Assembly: GCF_002027705.1 (NCBI RefSeq)
Contig: NZ_MBTG01000008.1
Coordinates: 124,001-188,000, forward strand
Direction: 5' to 3'
DNA from: Paenibacillus ferrarius
GTDB taxonomy: Bacteria > Bacillota > Bacilli > Paenibacillales > NBRC-103111
Length of the DNA: 64,000 bases
The translations under genes and the position numbers were made by a program. Of this stretch, positions 35,059 to 44,823 are shown piece by piece (the stretch's first letter is position 1; the number at the start of each line of letters is the position of its first letter). The notes below the pieces were generated by a model that saw only the letters and a program-made list of their open reading frames with translations, was not told the DNA's origin and searched no databases.

Positions 35059-37416
35059 TCAGCCCATTTCTTTGAATTTGCCTGGTGTAATTCCCTCGTA
35101 TTTCTTAAAAACCCGGATAAAGGTTGCCACTTCGTTATAACCAACAATTTTGGCGATCTCCGAGATGGAGTCTTTCCGGCTGGCCATCATCTTCTTGGCT
35201 TGATCAATCCGATATTTGCTTATATAATCCAACAAACCATCGCCGGTTTGCTCTTTGAATAATTTGGATAAATAGCTGCCCTTCAGCTCGAAGCGTTCAC
35301 CGATCGTATTGACATTCAAATTCGCATCATGATAATGCTCCGCTATGTGCTTCATGACTTTCGCGATGAGATCACGCAGCGTTTCTGTCCGCTCTTTGGA
35401 CTGATTCGATTCCACTTTGGCAGCGGCAAACCCGCACACTTCTTTGAGCAAAGTCTGAAGCTCATGCTGCATTTCTGCGAACGTATCACATGCAATAATA
35501 TTCTCCATCCACAGAGGGTTGTCATCCAAAATGCCGCTATCGCCTTCTCCAAGCTCATTAATAGCTTTCACCATCGTACCTACTAGGTTGAAAATTAGAC
35601 ATTTGGCCAGCGTTAAGGACACGAACGGCTTATTGAAATTGCGCTCTGTGACGTCATTCATGAAAGCAGAAGCTTGGCTATAATCCCCCACTTTGATGAG
35701 ATTGATAATTTGCTGCTCCACCTGCAGGGGGTAATAGTAGCCGAGCTGAGACTTATCCTCCGCGTCCCTGCGAAGATCATCGTAGGTGATAATCTCCCTT
35801 TTACCCAGGATCATCTTATACTCCATTGCATCCATCGCTTCTTGGTAGGCAATTGCCGCCCCAGAGAGAGTACTCTGAATACCGCCGATTGATACGGTTA
35901 AATCCATTCGAAACCGCGTCAGAAAGCGCTGCGCTTCGGCGGCGATCCAATTAAGATCCTCTCTCCAATCGGACGTGCCTGCATCATCAAAATTGATCAA
36001 ACAAGCCATCATATCGTCCATTTCAGCTACATAGCCTGTATGCTGCCGTTGTCCGACTAATTCTTCCACGACATTCGTAATAATGAATTGAATCAGCTTG
36101 CGTCTCTCATTCATATCCATGCCTGGCAGATTGCCATTTAGACTTTCATGATTTTCCACTGCGAATAAAATGACAGCGAACTTGTTTGAGCTTAATTTAA
36201 TATCAAATGACTTGAAAGCCTCTTCATAGGAAACTAAGGTGTCCATCTTGCCTTTCATCAAACGACTGAGCATATTAGAGCGCAGCACATTATGATGGGA
36301 CTGCAATTGCAAAGCAATGCGCTCCTTTTCGTCGCGCGTATTAAAGATTTCTTTTTGGATAAAATGCAATTCATTCCAGTCCGTTCGTTCTTCCGTTGAA
36401 TTCTTGTCAGAGAGCGATTTCACGAGCTGTTGAATAGGCGAATAATTCCGACGCAAGAAGAACCAAGTTAGAACACCAGCGCCCATTAAGCTGATAAAAA
36501 TGCTGATATAGGTGAATTTGCGGACATATTCGGCTTTTTGCCAATAGATATTGCTTGGAATAACTAACACATACTTCAAATCTGAAATCTCGGACTGAAT
36601 ATAGAAAAGCTCTGAATCCCCATTGCCTGACGGTGACACCATCACATGATCACGATCCATCCATTGCTGCAGGATGAGGTTGTCTTGATCCGTCACAGGT
36701 AAATTGGACATTAGAACCTGATTGTCATGATTGAGAATAAGAATTTGACCGCCGTTAAAAAGCGAAATACTTTCCATCGCTTTTTGAAAGCGCTCCATAT
36801 CCGCCATAACGACGACTGTACCCGCCTGTTTCCCATTTAAATCCTTAGGCAAGTGGGTAATGTAAGCGATCGCACTTTGGGGACTGGCAGAATCGACGTG
36901 AGGCAGCAGCACGAACTCGTTATTGGCAGCATGATTAATCATGTCCAGCCATTGCTCGTAGCGAAGCGTGCCTGTGTTGTGAATCGTATCGAAAGCTGTT
37001 TGTTTATCTCTAATATTGCCAGGCCTGAGAACAGCCGATTCCTGATCCCATGTAACATAAAATTCATCAATGGTCGCATACGAAGTTTGATACATGCGAA
37101 ACTCCTTCACTAGCTGATACGCTAGGAATTGGGCATCACTCGACTGCTTCGTAGAATACATTAACGTCTGAAGCTTCGTATTCCAGGAAATTTCCATGTT
37201 CAACCGCTTCATCAAATCAATCTGAGTGTCTATCGAATAACGAACTTGCTTCAGCAAAGAATCATTGGCCCGGTGGATCTCACTCTTCAACGCTTCACTG
37301 GATTGTGAGTAAATAATCATACTCATGATCATCGGAATAAACAAAACAGCGCTATACGAGATGAGCCAAGTAAAAATGATACTCTTTCGCTTCTGCCAAA
37401 GAAAACGGAGATTCAC
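35059..37416 (-). CDS. Membrane-anchored AraC-type regulator
   Basis: 785 residues. Two transmembrane helices (about 12-35 and 295-318) bracket an extracellular sensor with IHRANDSLLKQVRYSIDTQIDLMKRLN; then a cytoplasmic part, and at the end (685-785) the AraC double helix-turn-helix (MKHIAEHYHDANLNVNTIGERF and ISEIAKIVGYNEVATFIRVFKKYEG). One-component regulators of this size sit beside Lpl-type importers in Paenibacillus and replace a YesMN pair. GTG start with AGGAG upstream; a nearby ATG runs straight into TGA. Probably senses extracellular sugar for the operon. Confidence 0.9.
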   Translation of the reverse strand: MNLRFLWQKRKSIIFTWLISYSAVLFIPMIMSMIIYSQSSEALKSEIHRANDSLLKQVRYSIDTQIDLMKRLNMEISWNTKLQTLMYSTKQSSDAQFLAYQLVKEFRMYQTSYATIDEFYVTWDQESAVLRPGNIRDKQTAFDTIHNTGTLRYEQWLDMINHAANNEFVLLPHVDSASPQSAIAYITHLPKDLNGKQAGTVVVMADMERFQKAMESISLFNGGQILILNHDNQVLMSNLPVTDQDNLILQQWMDRDHVMVSPSGNGDSELFYIQSEISDLKYVLVIPSNIYWQKAEYVRKFTYISIFISLMGAGVLTWFFLRRNYSPIQQLVKSLSDKNSTEERTDWNELHFIQKEIFNTRDEKERIALQLQSHHNVLRSNMLSRLMKGKMDTLVSYEEAFKSFDIKLSSNKFAVILFAVENHESLNGNLPGMDMNERRKLIQFIITNVVEELVGQRQHTGYVAEMDDMMACLINFDDAGTSDWREDLNWIAAEAQRFLTRFRMDLTVSIGGIQSTLSGAAIAYQEAMDAMEYKMILGKREIITYDDLRRDAEDKSQLGYYYPLQVEQQIINLIKVGDYSQASAFMNDVTERNFNKPFVSLTLAKCLIFNLVGTMVKAINELGEGDSGILDDNPLWMENIIACDTFAEMQHELQTLLKEVCGFAAAKVESNQSKERTETLRDLIAKVMKHIAEHYHDANLNVNTIGERFELKGSYLSKLFKEQTGDGLLDYISKYRIDQAKKMMASRKDSISEIAKIVGYNEVATFIRVFKKYEGITPGKFKEMG

Positions 37417-37575
37417 ATGGTTCTCCTCCCTATGTATGATGGATAAATGTCTGAAGGGATTGTCTCCACTTCATCTCATTATATCAACAATTGCAGAGGG
37501 AGGAATGTCCAAAATGAGGAATTCGATTGACAAAAAGTCTATTGGGTCCTGTTTTAACAACATGTTGCAGCAATG

Positions 37576-38466
37576 TTAGCCCTTTAACGAACCAACCATG
37601 ACCCCTTTGACGAAGAAACGTTGGACGAACGGATAAATGCATAGCACAGGCAATGTCGCTACAACAATCGTTGCGTATTTAATTGTTTCTGCCATCTGGA
37701 AGCGATCCCCGGCATCTGCGCCTGCGGACATGCCATCCGTCGAGTTCGAGATGAGAATTTCACGAAGCACCAGCTGTAAGGGGAATAGCTCCCGGCTTTT
37801 GATAAACACAGAGGCATAGAACCAACCATTCCATTTATCCACCGCGTAATACAAAATCATAACAGCAATAACCGGCATGGAAAGCGGTATAATGATGCGG
37901 AACAAAATGGTAAAGTGGTTTGCACCATCAATTTTGGCCGATTCCTCCAAGCTGTCCGGTATCCCCATAAATGCTGTACGCATAATGATCAAATTAAAAG
38001 TTCCGATAGAAAACGGAATGATCGTAGCCCATAGCGAGTCTAGAAGACCGACATTTTTCACAACGAGATACAAGGGAATAAGTCCGCCATTGAAGAACAT
38101 CGTGAAGACGATAATCATCATAAAAGCTTTATTCCAGATCACATTTTTTCTAGAAAGCACGTAAGCGCCAAGCGCGGTCATAAATAGGTTGACCACCACA
38201 CCCGCAACGAGAATAAACAAGGTATTCCTGTAACCGATCAGAATTCCGGGATTGCTCATTACATTTTTGTAAGCTTCAATGCTAAAACCAAGCGGCTTGA
38301 ACAAAATGCCTTTGAACGCAATAAGTTGACTGGCATCGCTCAAAGAAGCCATGACCACATAGAGCAGCGGATATAAGGTAACAACAACTAGAAATATGAG
38401 CAAGACATAGATACCAATATCGAACAGTCTTTCAAACAAACTTAGTCCTTTTTTCACAACTTTCAC
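37576..38466 (-). CDS. Carbohydrate ABC permease, LplC/YtcP type
   Basis: 296 residues, six transmembrane helices; EAA loop reads ESAKIDGANHFTILFRII. MalG-family inner-membrane subunit. The frame opens at GTG 38466 directly at the LplB stop; a GTG three codons in (38457) has GAGG 8 bp upstream and may be the real start. Translationally coupled to the previous gene. Confidence 0.9.
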   Translation of the reverse strand: MKVVKKGLSLFERLFDIGIYVLLIFLVVVTLYPLLYVVMASLSDASQLIAFKGILFKPLGFSIEAYKNVMSNPGILIGYRNTLFILVAGVVVNLFMTALGAYVLSRKNVIWNKAFMMIIVFTMFFNGGLIPLYLVVKNVGLLDSLWATIIPFSIGTFNLIIMRTAFMGIPDSLEESAKIDGANHFTILFRIIIPLSMPVIAVMILYYAVDKWNGWFYASVFIKSRELFPLQLVLREILISNSTDGMSAGADAGDRFQMAETIKYATIVVATLPVLCIYPFVQRFFVKGVMVGSLKG

Positions 38467-38467
38467 C

Positions 38468-39424
38468 TCACCATAAACTGCTTTTATTAACCTTACGGCT
38501 AATATAATTGGCTGTAATCAACAACACGAGATTAATAATGGAGTTGAACAAGCCTACTGCCGAACTGTAGCTCCATCCGAATTCCAGCAAACCTTTCCGG
38601 TACACGAAGGACGAAATAACGTCTGCGGTGTCATACGTCACTGGATTGTAGAGCAGAATAATTTTCTCAAAACCAACATTCAGCAGGTTGCCCATCCGCA
38701 AAATAAACATGATCGCTATCGTCGGCATAATGCCTGGCAGCGTAATATACATGATCTGCTTCCAGCGGCTGGCTCCATCCATTCGCGCGGCTTCATATTG
38801 TTCTAGATCAATACTCATTAACGCTGCAATATAAATAATGGATTCCCACCCGATTCGCTGCCAAATCTCTGACAAAATGTAGATCGATCTAAACAACTCA
38901 GGCTTCTGCAGCATGGCTTGTCCATCATAGCCAAACAGCATAAACAGCCTGTTAATTATCCCGTCCGCATTGGTGAAATCCGTAATAATCCCGCAAATCA
39001 CGACGAGTGAAATAAAGTAAGGCATGTACGTAATCGTCTGCGCGACACGCTTAAACATTTTGCTGCGAACTTCATTAATGAGCAGCGCCAAGATAATGGG
39101 AGCAGGAAATTCAAAAACTAACGAATAAAGACTAATGACAATCGTATTTTTTAAAATCCGCCAGAAGTAGTAGCTGCCAAAAAAATCTTTGAAATGGGCA
39201 AAACCTACCCACTCACTGCCCAGAATCCCTTTCATAGGCGAGTATTCCTTAAAAGCAATCAATGCACCGTACATAGGGGCATAGTGAAAAACAGCATAAT
39301 AAGCTAATACAGGAATCATCATGAGATACAAATATTTATTAAGTATAAAATCACGCACATACTTATTGGTGCTTGATTTGGTTCTGCTTGTTTGTGTGCT
39401 TTGCAGTGGCTGTGTCTTCGCCAT
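38468..39424 (-). CDS. Carbohydrate ABC permease, LplB type
   Basis: 318 residues, six helices, EAA loop EAARMDGASRWKQIMYI. The ATG at 39424 follows GAGGAAGAG; the longer frame to 39466 has no ribosome site. Pairs with the LplC-type permease to form the channel. No ATPase is encoded nearby, so a shared MsmX-type ATPase is expected. Confidence 0.9.
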   Translation of the reverse strand: MAKTQPLQSTQTSRTKSSTNKYVRDFILNKYLYLMMIPVLAYYAVFHYAPMYGALIAFKEYSPMKGILGSEWVGFAHFKDFFGSYYFWRILKNTIVISLYSLVFEFPAPIILALLINEVRSKMFKRVAQTITYMPYFISLVVICGIITDFTNADGIINRLFMLFGYDGQAMLQKPELFRSIYILSEIWQRIGWESIIYIAALMSIDLEQYEAARMDGASRWKQIMYITLPGIMPTIAIMFILRMGNLLNVGFEKIILLYNPVTYDTADVISSFVYRKGLLEFGWSYSSAVGLFNSIINLVLLITANYISRKVNKSSLW

Positions 39425-39490
39425 TCTCTTCCTCACCTCTATGCAAACGGATAGAGAGGGCAGCACGGCCCTCCCTCGTATGAAGTTTTC

Positions 39491-41113
39491 TTATCGTTTA
39501 TTAAACCGATCATTCGCCGCTTTTTGAATTTCAATCGCACGATCCAGCTTTAATGATTTCATTTTGGCTACATAGGAATCAAATTGATCCACTTTCTCAT
39601 TGCCCAGAATAATCTTCAGTGTCATTTCATCGACCAAAGTATTGACATCCGTCATAATTTTCGCGAATTCCGAGCTCTCTTCCGGTGTTGGCGTAATTGG
39701 CGGCAGACTGTACTTATTTGCATCTGTTTTCTTCCACACGTTCACAGCTTCCCGTTGGGTTGCCATTGTAAAGAACTGCTCGGCATATCGTTTATCCTGC
39801 ACGAACGGCCCGTTGTAACTGCCTCGTGTGTAAAGGGAAATTGCTTGCGCCGGCGCTAGTTTATCCGGATTTTTCAACAGCAGGTCCGTATATTTCGGAT
39901 ACCCGTTCTCTGAGTTATAGCTGACGCCTTCAGTTCCAAAGTTAAAAAACATATGGCCTTCATCGCTATAACCATAATCAAGCAATTGAACGGCAAGCGC
40001 CGGATCTTTCGCTTTCGTGGAGATTGCAACCATACCGCCGGAATCAAAAGCGGAAGCTCTTTGACCGAATTTAGGCATATCGCCTTTCTTTAAGACCGGA
40101 TAAGGTGCGGCTACCAGCTGCGCTTTCGGATCTTTGCCTTGAACAAGCGGCTGCCATTTGCCGATTCCGCCCCCGGCATTGCCAATACTCGCTCCCGTCG
40201 CTCCTGAAGCAAAACCGCCATCAAGCGCTTTGGTATCCGCGGTAGCAATGTTTTTATCCAGCAAGCCTTCTTGGTACCATTGGCGGAAAAGGGTCAAATA
40301 ATCCTTAAATCCGCTTTCCGCCGGGCCGAATTTAATATCGCCATTTTCAATGTAGAAGTTGCGATTCACGCCAAATGCGCCAAGGAATGCGCCATTGTAT
40401 GACTCATTGAAGAAACGCGGTTTACTCACGAATGACAGAGGAGCTGCTGCGCCTTTCTTCTCCTTGAATGCTCTTAATGCCGCAGTCCACTCATCGATCG
40501 TCTCTGGGACAGGCAACCCTAACTCATCGAGCCAGTCTTTGCGAATAATAGGTCCTTGGAATACTTGCAAGTACTCATCGCCCCGGATAAAAGGAAATGC
40601 ATAATAGCTGCCGTTATCTGTTTTGATTAACTTATCGACTTCTGGATGCTCTTTCAAATATTTCTTTAGATTAGGCGCGTTTTTATCAATCAGGTCATTC
40701 AACTTGAGAATGTAGCCATCCTTAATCGCTTTCTCCGGCCCCCCTGGGAAATCGTTGAGGAAATTGTACTCGATCATATCCGGCAAATCGCCGGATGCCA
40801 GCATCACATTAAGCGCTTCCTTTACTTGCCCTGTCGGAGGCGCTGTGAATTTAAGCGGAACTCCTGTTTTCTTCTGCCATTCTTGGAAGAACGGCACCTC
40901 GCTGTGCGATGTTTTTACACCGGTCAAGTTGCCATTCATCTCACCCCAGTAAGTAAGCGTCTTGCTCGTTTTTATCGGATACGATACTGCTGCAACCGCT
41001 GCCGGTGACTGCGTATCCGTATTCGTTGTTTTGGTTTCCGTTGGCGTGGAACAAGCAACCAGTGTTGTTCCCATCATCACTACGGCCACCGTAGAAGCTA
41101 ACATTTTCTTCAT
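39491..41113 (-). CDS. Carbohydrate ABC transporter binding lipoprotein 2 (LplA-like)
   Basis: 540 residues from the ATG at 41113 (GGAGGG 7 bp upstream). Lipobox LVAC (Cys21), then LTYWGEMNGNLTGVKTSH, FFQEWQKKTGVPLKF, LASGDLPDMIEYNF. Highly similar to the 33430 protein over its whole length, showing a duplication. First gene of the importer operon. Confidence 0.92.
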   Translation of the reverse strand: MKKMLASTVAVVMMGTTLVACSTPTETKTTNTDTQSPAAVAAVSYPIKTSKTLTYWGEMNGNLTGVKTSHSEVPFFQEWQKKTGVPLKFTAPPTGQVKEALNVMLASGDLPDMIEYNFLNDFPGGPEKAIKDGYILKLNDLIDKNAPNLKKYLKEHPEVDKLIKTDNGSYYAFPFIRGDEYLQVFQGPIIRKDWLDELGLPVPETIDEWTAALRAFKEKKGAAAPLSFVSKPRFFNESYNGAFLGAFGVNRNFYIENGDIKFGPAESGFKDYLTLFRQWYQEGLLDKNIATADTKALDGGFASGATGASIGNAGGGIGKWQPLVQGKDPKAQLVAAPYPVLKKGDMPKFGQRASAFDSGGMVAISTKAKDPALAVQLLDYGYSDEGHMFFNFGTEGVSYNSENGYPKYTDLLLKNPDKLAPAQAISLYTRGSYNGPFVQDKRYAEQFFTMATQREAVNVWKKTDANKYSLPPITPTPEESSEFAKIMTDVNTLVDEMTLKIILGNEKVDQFDSYVAKMKSLKLDRAIEIQKAANDRFNKR

Positions 41114-41359
41114 TCGTGGACCCTCCAATAGTAGGTTAGAAATTGTGAGATGCATCTCTCCCTTAAGACTACGGGAATTTAGCGGCCCTCGATATGAGCA
41201 AAAACCAAAACTGCATGATCATTTCAGCAGCAAGCACTGACGATTTCTCCAACTGGATGGATGAAATCGTGAATGTAAAGCAGGCTCAGCCTTCATTCGC
41301 GCTGCCTTGGCGAGTTTGCTATTGCGATCTAGCAGTCTTTTTCAGTTGGGAAGGCTTGA

Positions 41360-41600
41360 TTATCCCCGCACAGTGCATCCGTTTGGCGAAACAAATATTC
41401 GGCACGCTTCTTGAAAGGTGCGATCCAAAGCATACAGCCCCGTTTCCCCGCCAAGCAGGGCAGATTGCCCGGGAAATAATGGCACGCCTTCAGGCAGCCC
41501 CAGCCATAGCCCCAGCTCCAGCTGATCTGTCGTATCCTGCTTGCGGCCTGTGAACCAATACGCATTCTGATTTCACCAAATAAAAGTAAGTTACATACTC
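41360..41600 (-). pseudogene. Decayed protein-coding remnant
   Basis: A minus frame reads AYWFTGRKQDTTDQLELGL, LGLPEGVPLFPGQSALLGG and ETGLYALDRTFQEACRIF before a stop at 41360; the upstream part (VEYVTYFYLVKSE) continues in another frame. Protein-like composition but with a frame break and no start. Family not recognised. Confidence 0.4.
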
Positions 41601-41668
41601 AACTCCAAGGCAGCATGATATAGCCCAGTGCTCTTCGGAAGCAATGAACTCAGTCGGATAACAGAAAA

Positions 41669-41695
41669 AGAAGGCCGGACTCACGTCCGCCTTCT
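41669..41695. terminator. Hairpin terminator
   Basis: AGAAGGCCGGAC and GTCCGCCTTCT with a TCAC loop, one mismatch; weak T-tract on the + side, A-tract (AGAAAAAG) serving the minus side. Confidence 0.6.
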
Positions 41696-41777
41696 CTTGT
41701 CAGCCCTTATAAAATTCACCCGAAGCCAGCAGCTTCCATTCGCCAATTATGAAACGTCCAAGGAGAATCGTTACCAA

Positions 41778-41957
41778 AAGGAACTATGATCCGCTAATTG
41801 ACTCAAAATCGGATATTTGCAGCTGAAAGGGAAGTACGATCCCTTATTTCCCCACTTTACCGTGATATTACGGCAAATCAGACAAATTAGCGTACCATAG
41901 TTCCGTCTGACTAGCCAAATGGCTCGTTGAAGCACGAATAAGGGAACACAGTTCCCC
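41778..41957. repeat. Palindrome array, family C, four units
   Basis: Palindromes GGAACTATGATCC (41780), GGGAAGTACGATCCC (41829), GTACCATAGTTCC (41892) and GGGAACACAGTTCCC (41941). Centres 41786, 41836, 41898 and 41948, so steps are 50, 62 and 50 bp, the same geometry as families A and B with another sequence. Confidence 0.85.
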
Positions 41958-42027
41958 TCCAAGGGGTTCATGTGAGCCGAATTACGCTTAAGCCCGATGA
42001 ATCCAGCAGGATTCCGGCTGATTACAC

Positions 42028-42486
42028 TTAAATACCAAAGCCGCTCATCAATGGCATAATAAATTTAAGCATCCCCATGCCAAATTTCATGAACCCGCCA
42101 ATGTTCCCCAGGAAGCCTCCGCCTCCGCCCGTAGCAGCGCCAGCTCCAGCTCCGGCCCCTGCTCCAGCCCCGCCGCCTAGACCGCCCAATAGTCCGCCCA
42201 GTCCACCGGAACCTCCACCTCCGAACATACTGAGCAAGCCGCCTAAACCGGAGATGCTTGCTTTAGCTTTGCTCGAATTCTTCGGAAGTTTTTTCTGACT
42301 TTTCACACCTTCAAACAGCACCTCTTGACCTTGCACATCACGAACCATTCCGTAGTAGCAGCTTCCATCGGTTAAAACGATGACGACCGGCACCTTATTC
42401 ATAACCTGACTAATTTGTGCAGTCGCCTGTGTGATTTCCATGTTCCCAGAACGTCTTTTCTTTGACTTGTAAGTTCTCTTCTTCAT
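42028..42486 (-). CDS. LSm/Hfq-like domain protein with glycine-rich tail
   Basis: About 152 residues. Basic start KKRTYKSKKRR, then NKVPVVIVLTDGSCYYGMVRDVQG..VLFEGVKS, which has the strand pattern of an Sm-like fold, then a low-complexity region (Gly-rich, five GA repeats) and a hydrophobic end FMKFGMGMLKFIMPLMSG. ATG at 42486; AGAGGAA is 13 bp upstream. May be an RNA-binding or spore/surface protein; neither is shown. Confidence 0.6.
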   Translation of the reverse strand: MKKRTYKSKKRRSGNMEITQATAQISQVMNKVPVVIVLTDGSCYYGMVRDVQGQEVLFEGVKSQKKLPKNSSKAKASISGLGGLLSMFGGGGSGGLGGLLGGLGGGAGAGAGAGAGAATGGGGGFLGNIGGFMKFGMGMLKFIMPLMSGFGI

Positions 42487-42691
42487 GTAACGAAACACTT
42501 CCTCTCATCGCACTCGTCCCTTCTAGGCAGTGTATGATACTGTTTTGGCATTTGACTGAGCAGGTATGTAGATAAATGAAAAAAGGCGCTTTAGACTCGC
42601 CAAACATGGCCATTCACACAATTCCTTGTCACAAAAGCAAAAACTGCCAAGACAGCGTTATCGCTGCCTTGACAGTTCATTCAGTCTACTC

Positions 42692-43684
42692 CTATTTCCC
42701 AATAAGAACCTGCTCCTGCCCGGTTTCCGCTGAACGATATACAGCTTCAAGCACAGCTATCACTCCGCGCGCATAATCAGGTGTGCAGCTAGTTTCACTG
42801 TGATTCCTGATGGCAGCAAGCAAATCGGAATATTGCCGTTCAAACGGCTTCGTCGTTCCCACCGCCTCGAGCTTCACATAAGCACCAGCTTGGCTGATCC
42901 ACAAACTATTGCCCGTAACGAGCTTCAGCATGCCTTCCGTGCCAATGATTTCTGTTTCATTGCGTGATGCTCCTGCGTAGCCGGATTGAACAATTGTCGC
43001 CGGAATCCCTTCCTCCAGCTCCAAATAAATCATCCCGCTGCCTTCCACGTTTCCACGGCTTCCATAGTGACTGGTCGATGCTCGCAGTTTGCGAACGGAT
43101 TGATCCGTCAGCCACTGTATTTTATCAATGGAATGTGTACCTAGATTGGCTAGAATGCCGCCGCCTGATTTTTCTTTTTCTAGAAACCACTGTGGACGCG
43201 AATCTTGAAAATAATGGATATGCCGGACATCATGGATCATTACCAGCTTGCCTATTGCCCCGCTTTGGATCAGGTTTTTGGCTTGGATATTCTCCGCCAT
43301 GTAGTGCTGGGTATGTCCGACCAGAATACGAATATCTGCTTTCCGCCCCGCTGCAATGATCTCATCGCATTCAGCTACAGATAATGCCATTGGCTTCTCC
43401 AGCATAATATGACAACCATGCTCAGCCGCAAAAATGGCTGTCTCTTTATGCAAATAATGAGGCAGCGCGATCGTCACAATATCCGGTTGTTCCTGTTCGA
43501 TCATCTCTTTGTAATCGCTATAGGCTTTAATCGAATAGAGATCAGCAATTTCATTTGCTTTTTCCACCACATAATCTACAACCGCACAAGCCACAAGCCC
43601 TTTGGTTGCTTGAATCGCATCAAAATGCTGTTTGGCAATAATCCCCGCACCGAGCACCGCTACCCGTAATTCTGCTTTTTGCAT
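42692..43684 (-). CDS. Gfo/Idh/MocA oxidoreductase 1
   Basis: 330 residues. Rossmann motif VAVLGAGIIAKQH (8-20) and the family EKPMALSVAECDEII loop with its Lys, then a C-terminal alpha/beta domain. Uses NAD(P) to oxidise sugars or cyclitols. AAAGG precedes the ATG. Second gene of a unit with the 43706 gene, 21 bp apart. Confidence 0.92.
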   Translation of the reverse strand: MQKAELRVAVLGAGIIAKQHFDAIQATKGLVACAVVDYVVEKANEIADLYSIKAYSDYKEMIEQEQPDIVTIALPHYLHKETAIFAAEHGCHIMLEKPMALSVAECDEIIAAGRKADIRILVGHTQHYMAENIQAKNLIQSGAIGKLVMIHDVRHIHYFQDSRPQWFLEKEKSGGGILANLGTHSIDKIQWLTDQSVRKLRASTSHYGSRGNVEGSGMIYLELEEGIPATIVQSGYAGASRNETEIIGTEGMLKLVTGNSLWISQAGAYVKLEAVGTTKPFERQYSDLLAAIRNHSETSCTPDYARGVIAVLEAVYRSAETGQEQVLIGK

Positions 43685-43705
43685 GTGCGACTCATCCTTT
43701 CTAAT

Positions 43706-44614
43706 TTACAAATTCACAGGCAAACCGGTAACTCGGCTTTCATTCGCAGCTTCCATAAAACGAATAATTTGCAAAGTTTCTTCCGCATCAATATGTGCTT
43801 TTTTCAACTGAAACATCGACATTATCTGTTCCAATAAACTGGCGTAATACGATTTGGGATGTTGATAGATATCTATAAATTGTGTTTTGTTCTCCCTATG
43901 CAGCAGAGCACCAAATTCTGTATTGCCTTTGCGATTGCCACGGATCGTCCCGATACTGCCGTTCGCCCAAACACCTGTAATGAAATCATGATTTTCATTG
44001 GTCACAGCTGTTACTTGCTTGCAGTCTTTGCCCAATGTTCGGAACAGCATCTCTACCGTATGCACGCCATACCAAAACAATCCCGGCTGCGTCGCTTGCA
44101 GCGCCATCGGTCCGTAGCAATCCATTCCAAACACAGGACCACCTTCTGTTTCCAGCAGTGCCTCGGTTAATCCTTCCGCATAGCGCAGTGCCGAGCTGCT
44201 CATTACAGATATGCCATGCTGCTTCGCCATTTCAAACATTGCTTTGGCATCCGCCGATGAAAGGGCCATAGGCTTATCAACAAAAACAGGTTTACCGTAT
44301 GCGGCAATGCGTTGAAACTGCTCCAAATGTACCCGACTATCTACGGACTCGAGCAAAATAGCATCACAATTCGCAGCAACTTCTTCAATGGAATCCACGA
44401 TCTTCACACCATATTGAGTGCGCAGCTTATCCGTAAATCCCTCAACACGCGAATAACTCAATTCGAAATCGGCTGAACCTCCCGGGAAAGCAATCGTTAC
44501 CTCTCCGCCCGGAACATGATAAGCATGATTCTGATCATGCAATAATTCCGTAAAGGCAACAACATGAGACGTATCCAAACCTATAATACCGATGCGAATC
44601 TTGCTCTGTGACAT
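43706..44614 (-). CDS. Gfo/Idh/MocA oxidoreductase 2
   Basis: 302 residues: IRIGIIGLDTSHVVAFTELL, then VFVDKPMALSSADAKAMFEMAK with the catalytic Lys. The N-terminal LDTSHV loop differs from the usual GxGxxG, as in a subgroup of the family. GAGG before the ATG. Lies downstream of an AraC regulator and a perfect palindrome; probably a catabolic pair for a sugar acid or cyclitol. Confidence 0.9.
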   Translation of the reverse strand: MSQSKIRIGIIGLDTSHVVAFTELLHDQNHAYHVPGGEVTIAFPGGSADFELSYSRVEGFTDKLRTQYGVKIVDSIEEVAANCDAILLESVDSRVHLEQFQRIAAYGKPVFVDKPMALSSADAKAMFEMAKQHGISVMSSSALRYAEGLTEALLETEGGPVFGMDCYGPMALQATQPGLFWYGVHTVEMLFRTLGKDCKQVTAVTNENHDFITGVWANGSIGTIRGNRKGNTEFGALLHRENKTQFIDIYQHPKSYYASLLEQIMSMFQLKKAHIDAEETLQIIRFMEAANESRVTGLPVNL

Positions 44615-44667
44615 ATCTAATCCATCCTCTTAAAAATAATCTTCTATCTGTTATTTTAATCAGCATT

Positions 44668-44693
44668 CATTTTAAAGACAAGTCTTTAAAATG
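44668..44693. promoter_or_regulatory. Perfect 26-bp palindrome upstream of the oxidoreductase pair
   Basis: CATTTTAAAGAC-AA-GTCTTTAAAATG, 12-bp arms, 54 bp before the ATG at 44614. No T-tract beyond the arms; more likely an operator than a terminator. Confidence 0.55.
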
Positions 44694-44823
44694 TCCTTAT
44701 ATAAAACACCGACTTCTCTATATACTCAACATGTTTGATTTCTACCTCTACCTTTTGCTTTCCGAGAAAACGAATGCTTACTGTTTCCATAGACATACCC
44801 GCTTGAATGGAAATATTCTCCTT

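Larger units (their letters stand above)
41114..42027. other. Long gap: gene remnant, terminator and palindrome array
   Basis: Holds a decayed minus-strand frame (41360-41600), a hairpin terminator (41669-41695) and the family-C array (41778-41957). No intact gene seen. Confidence 0.6.
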
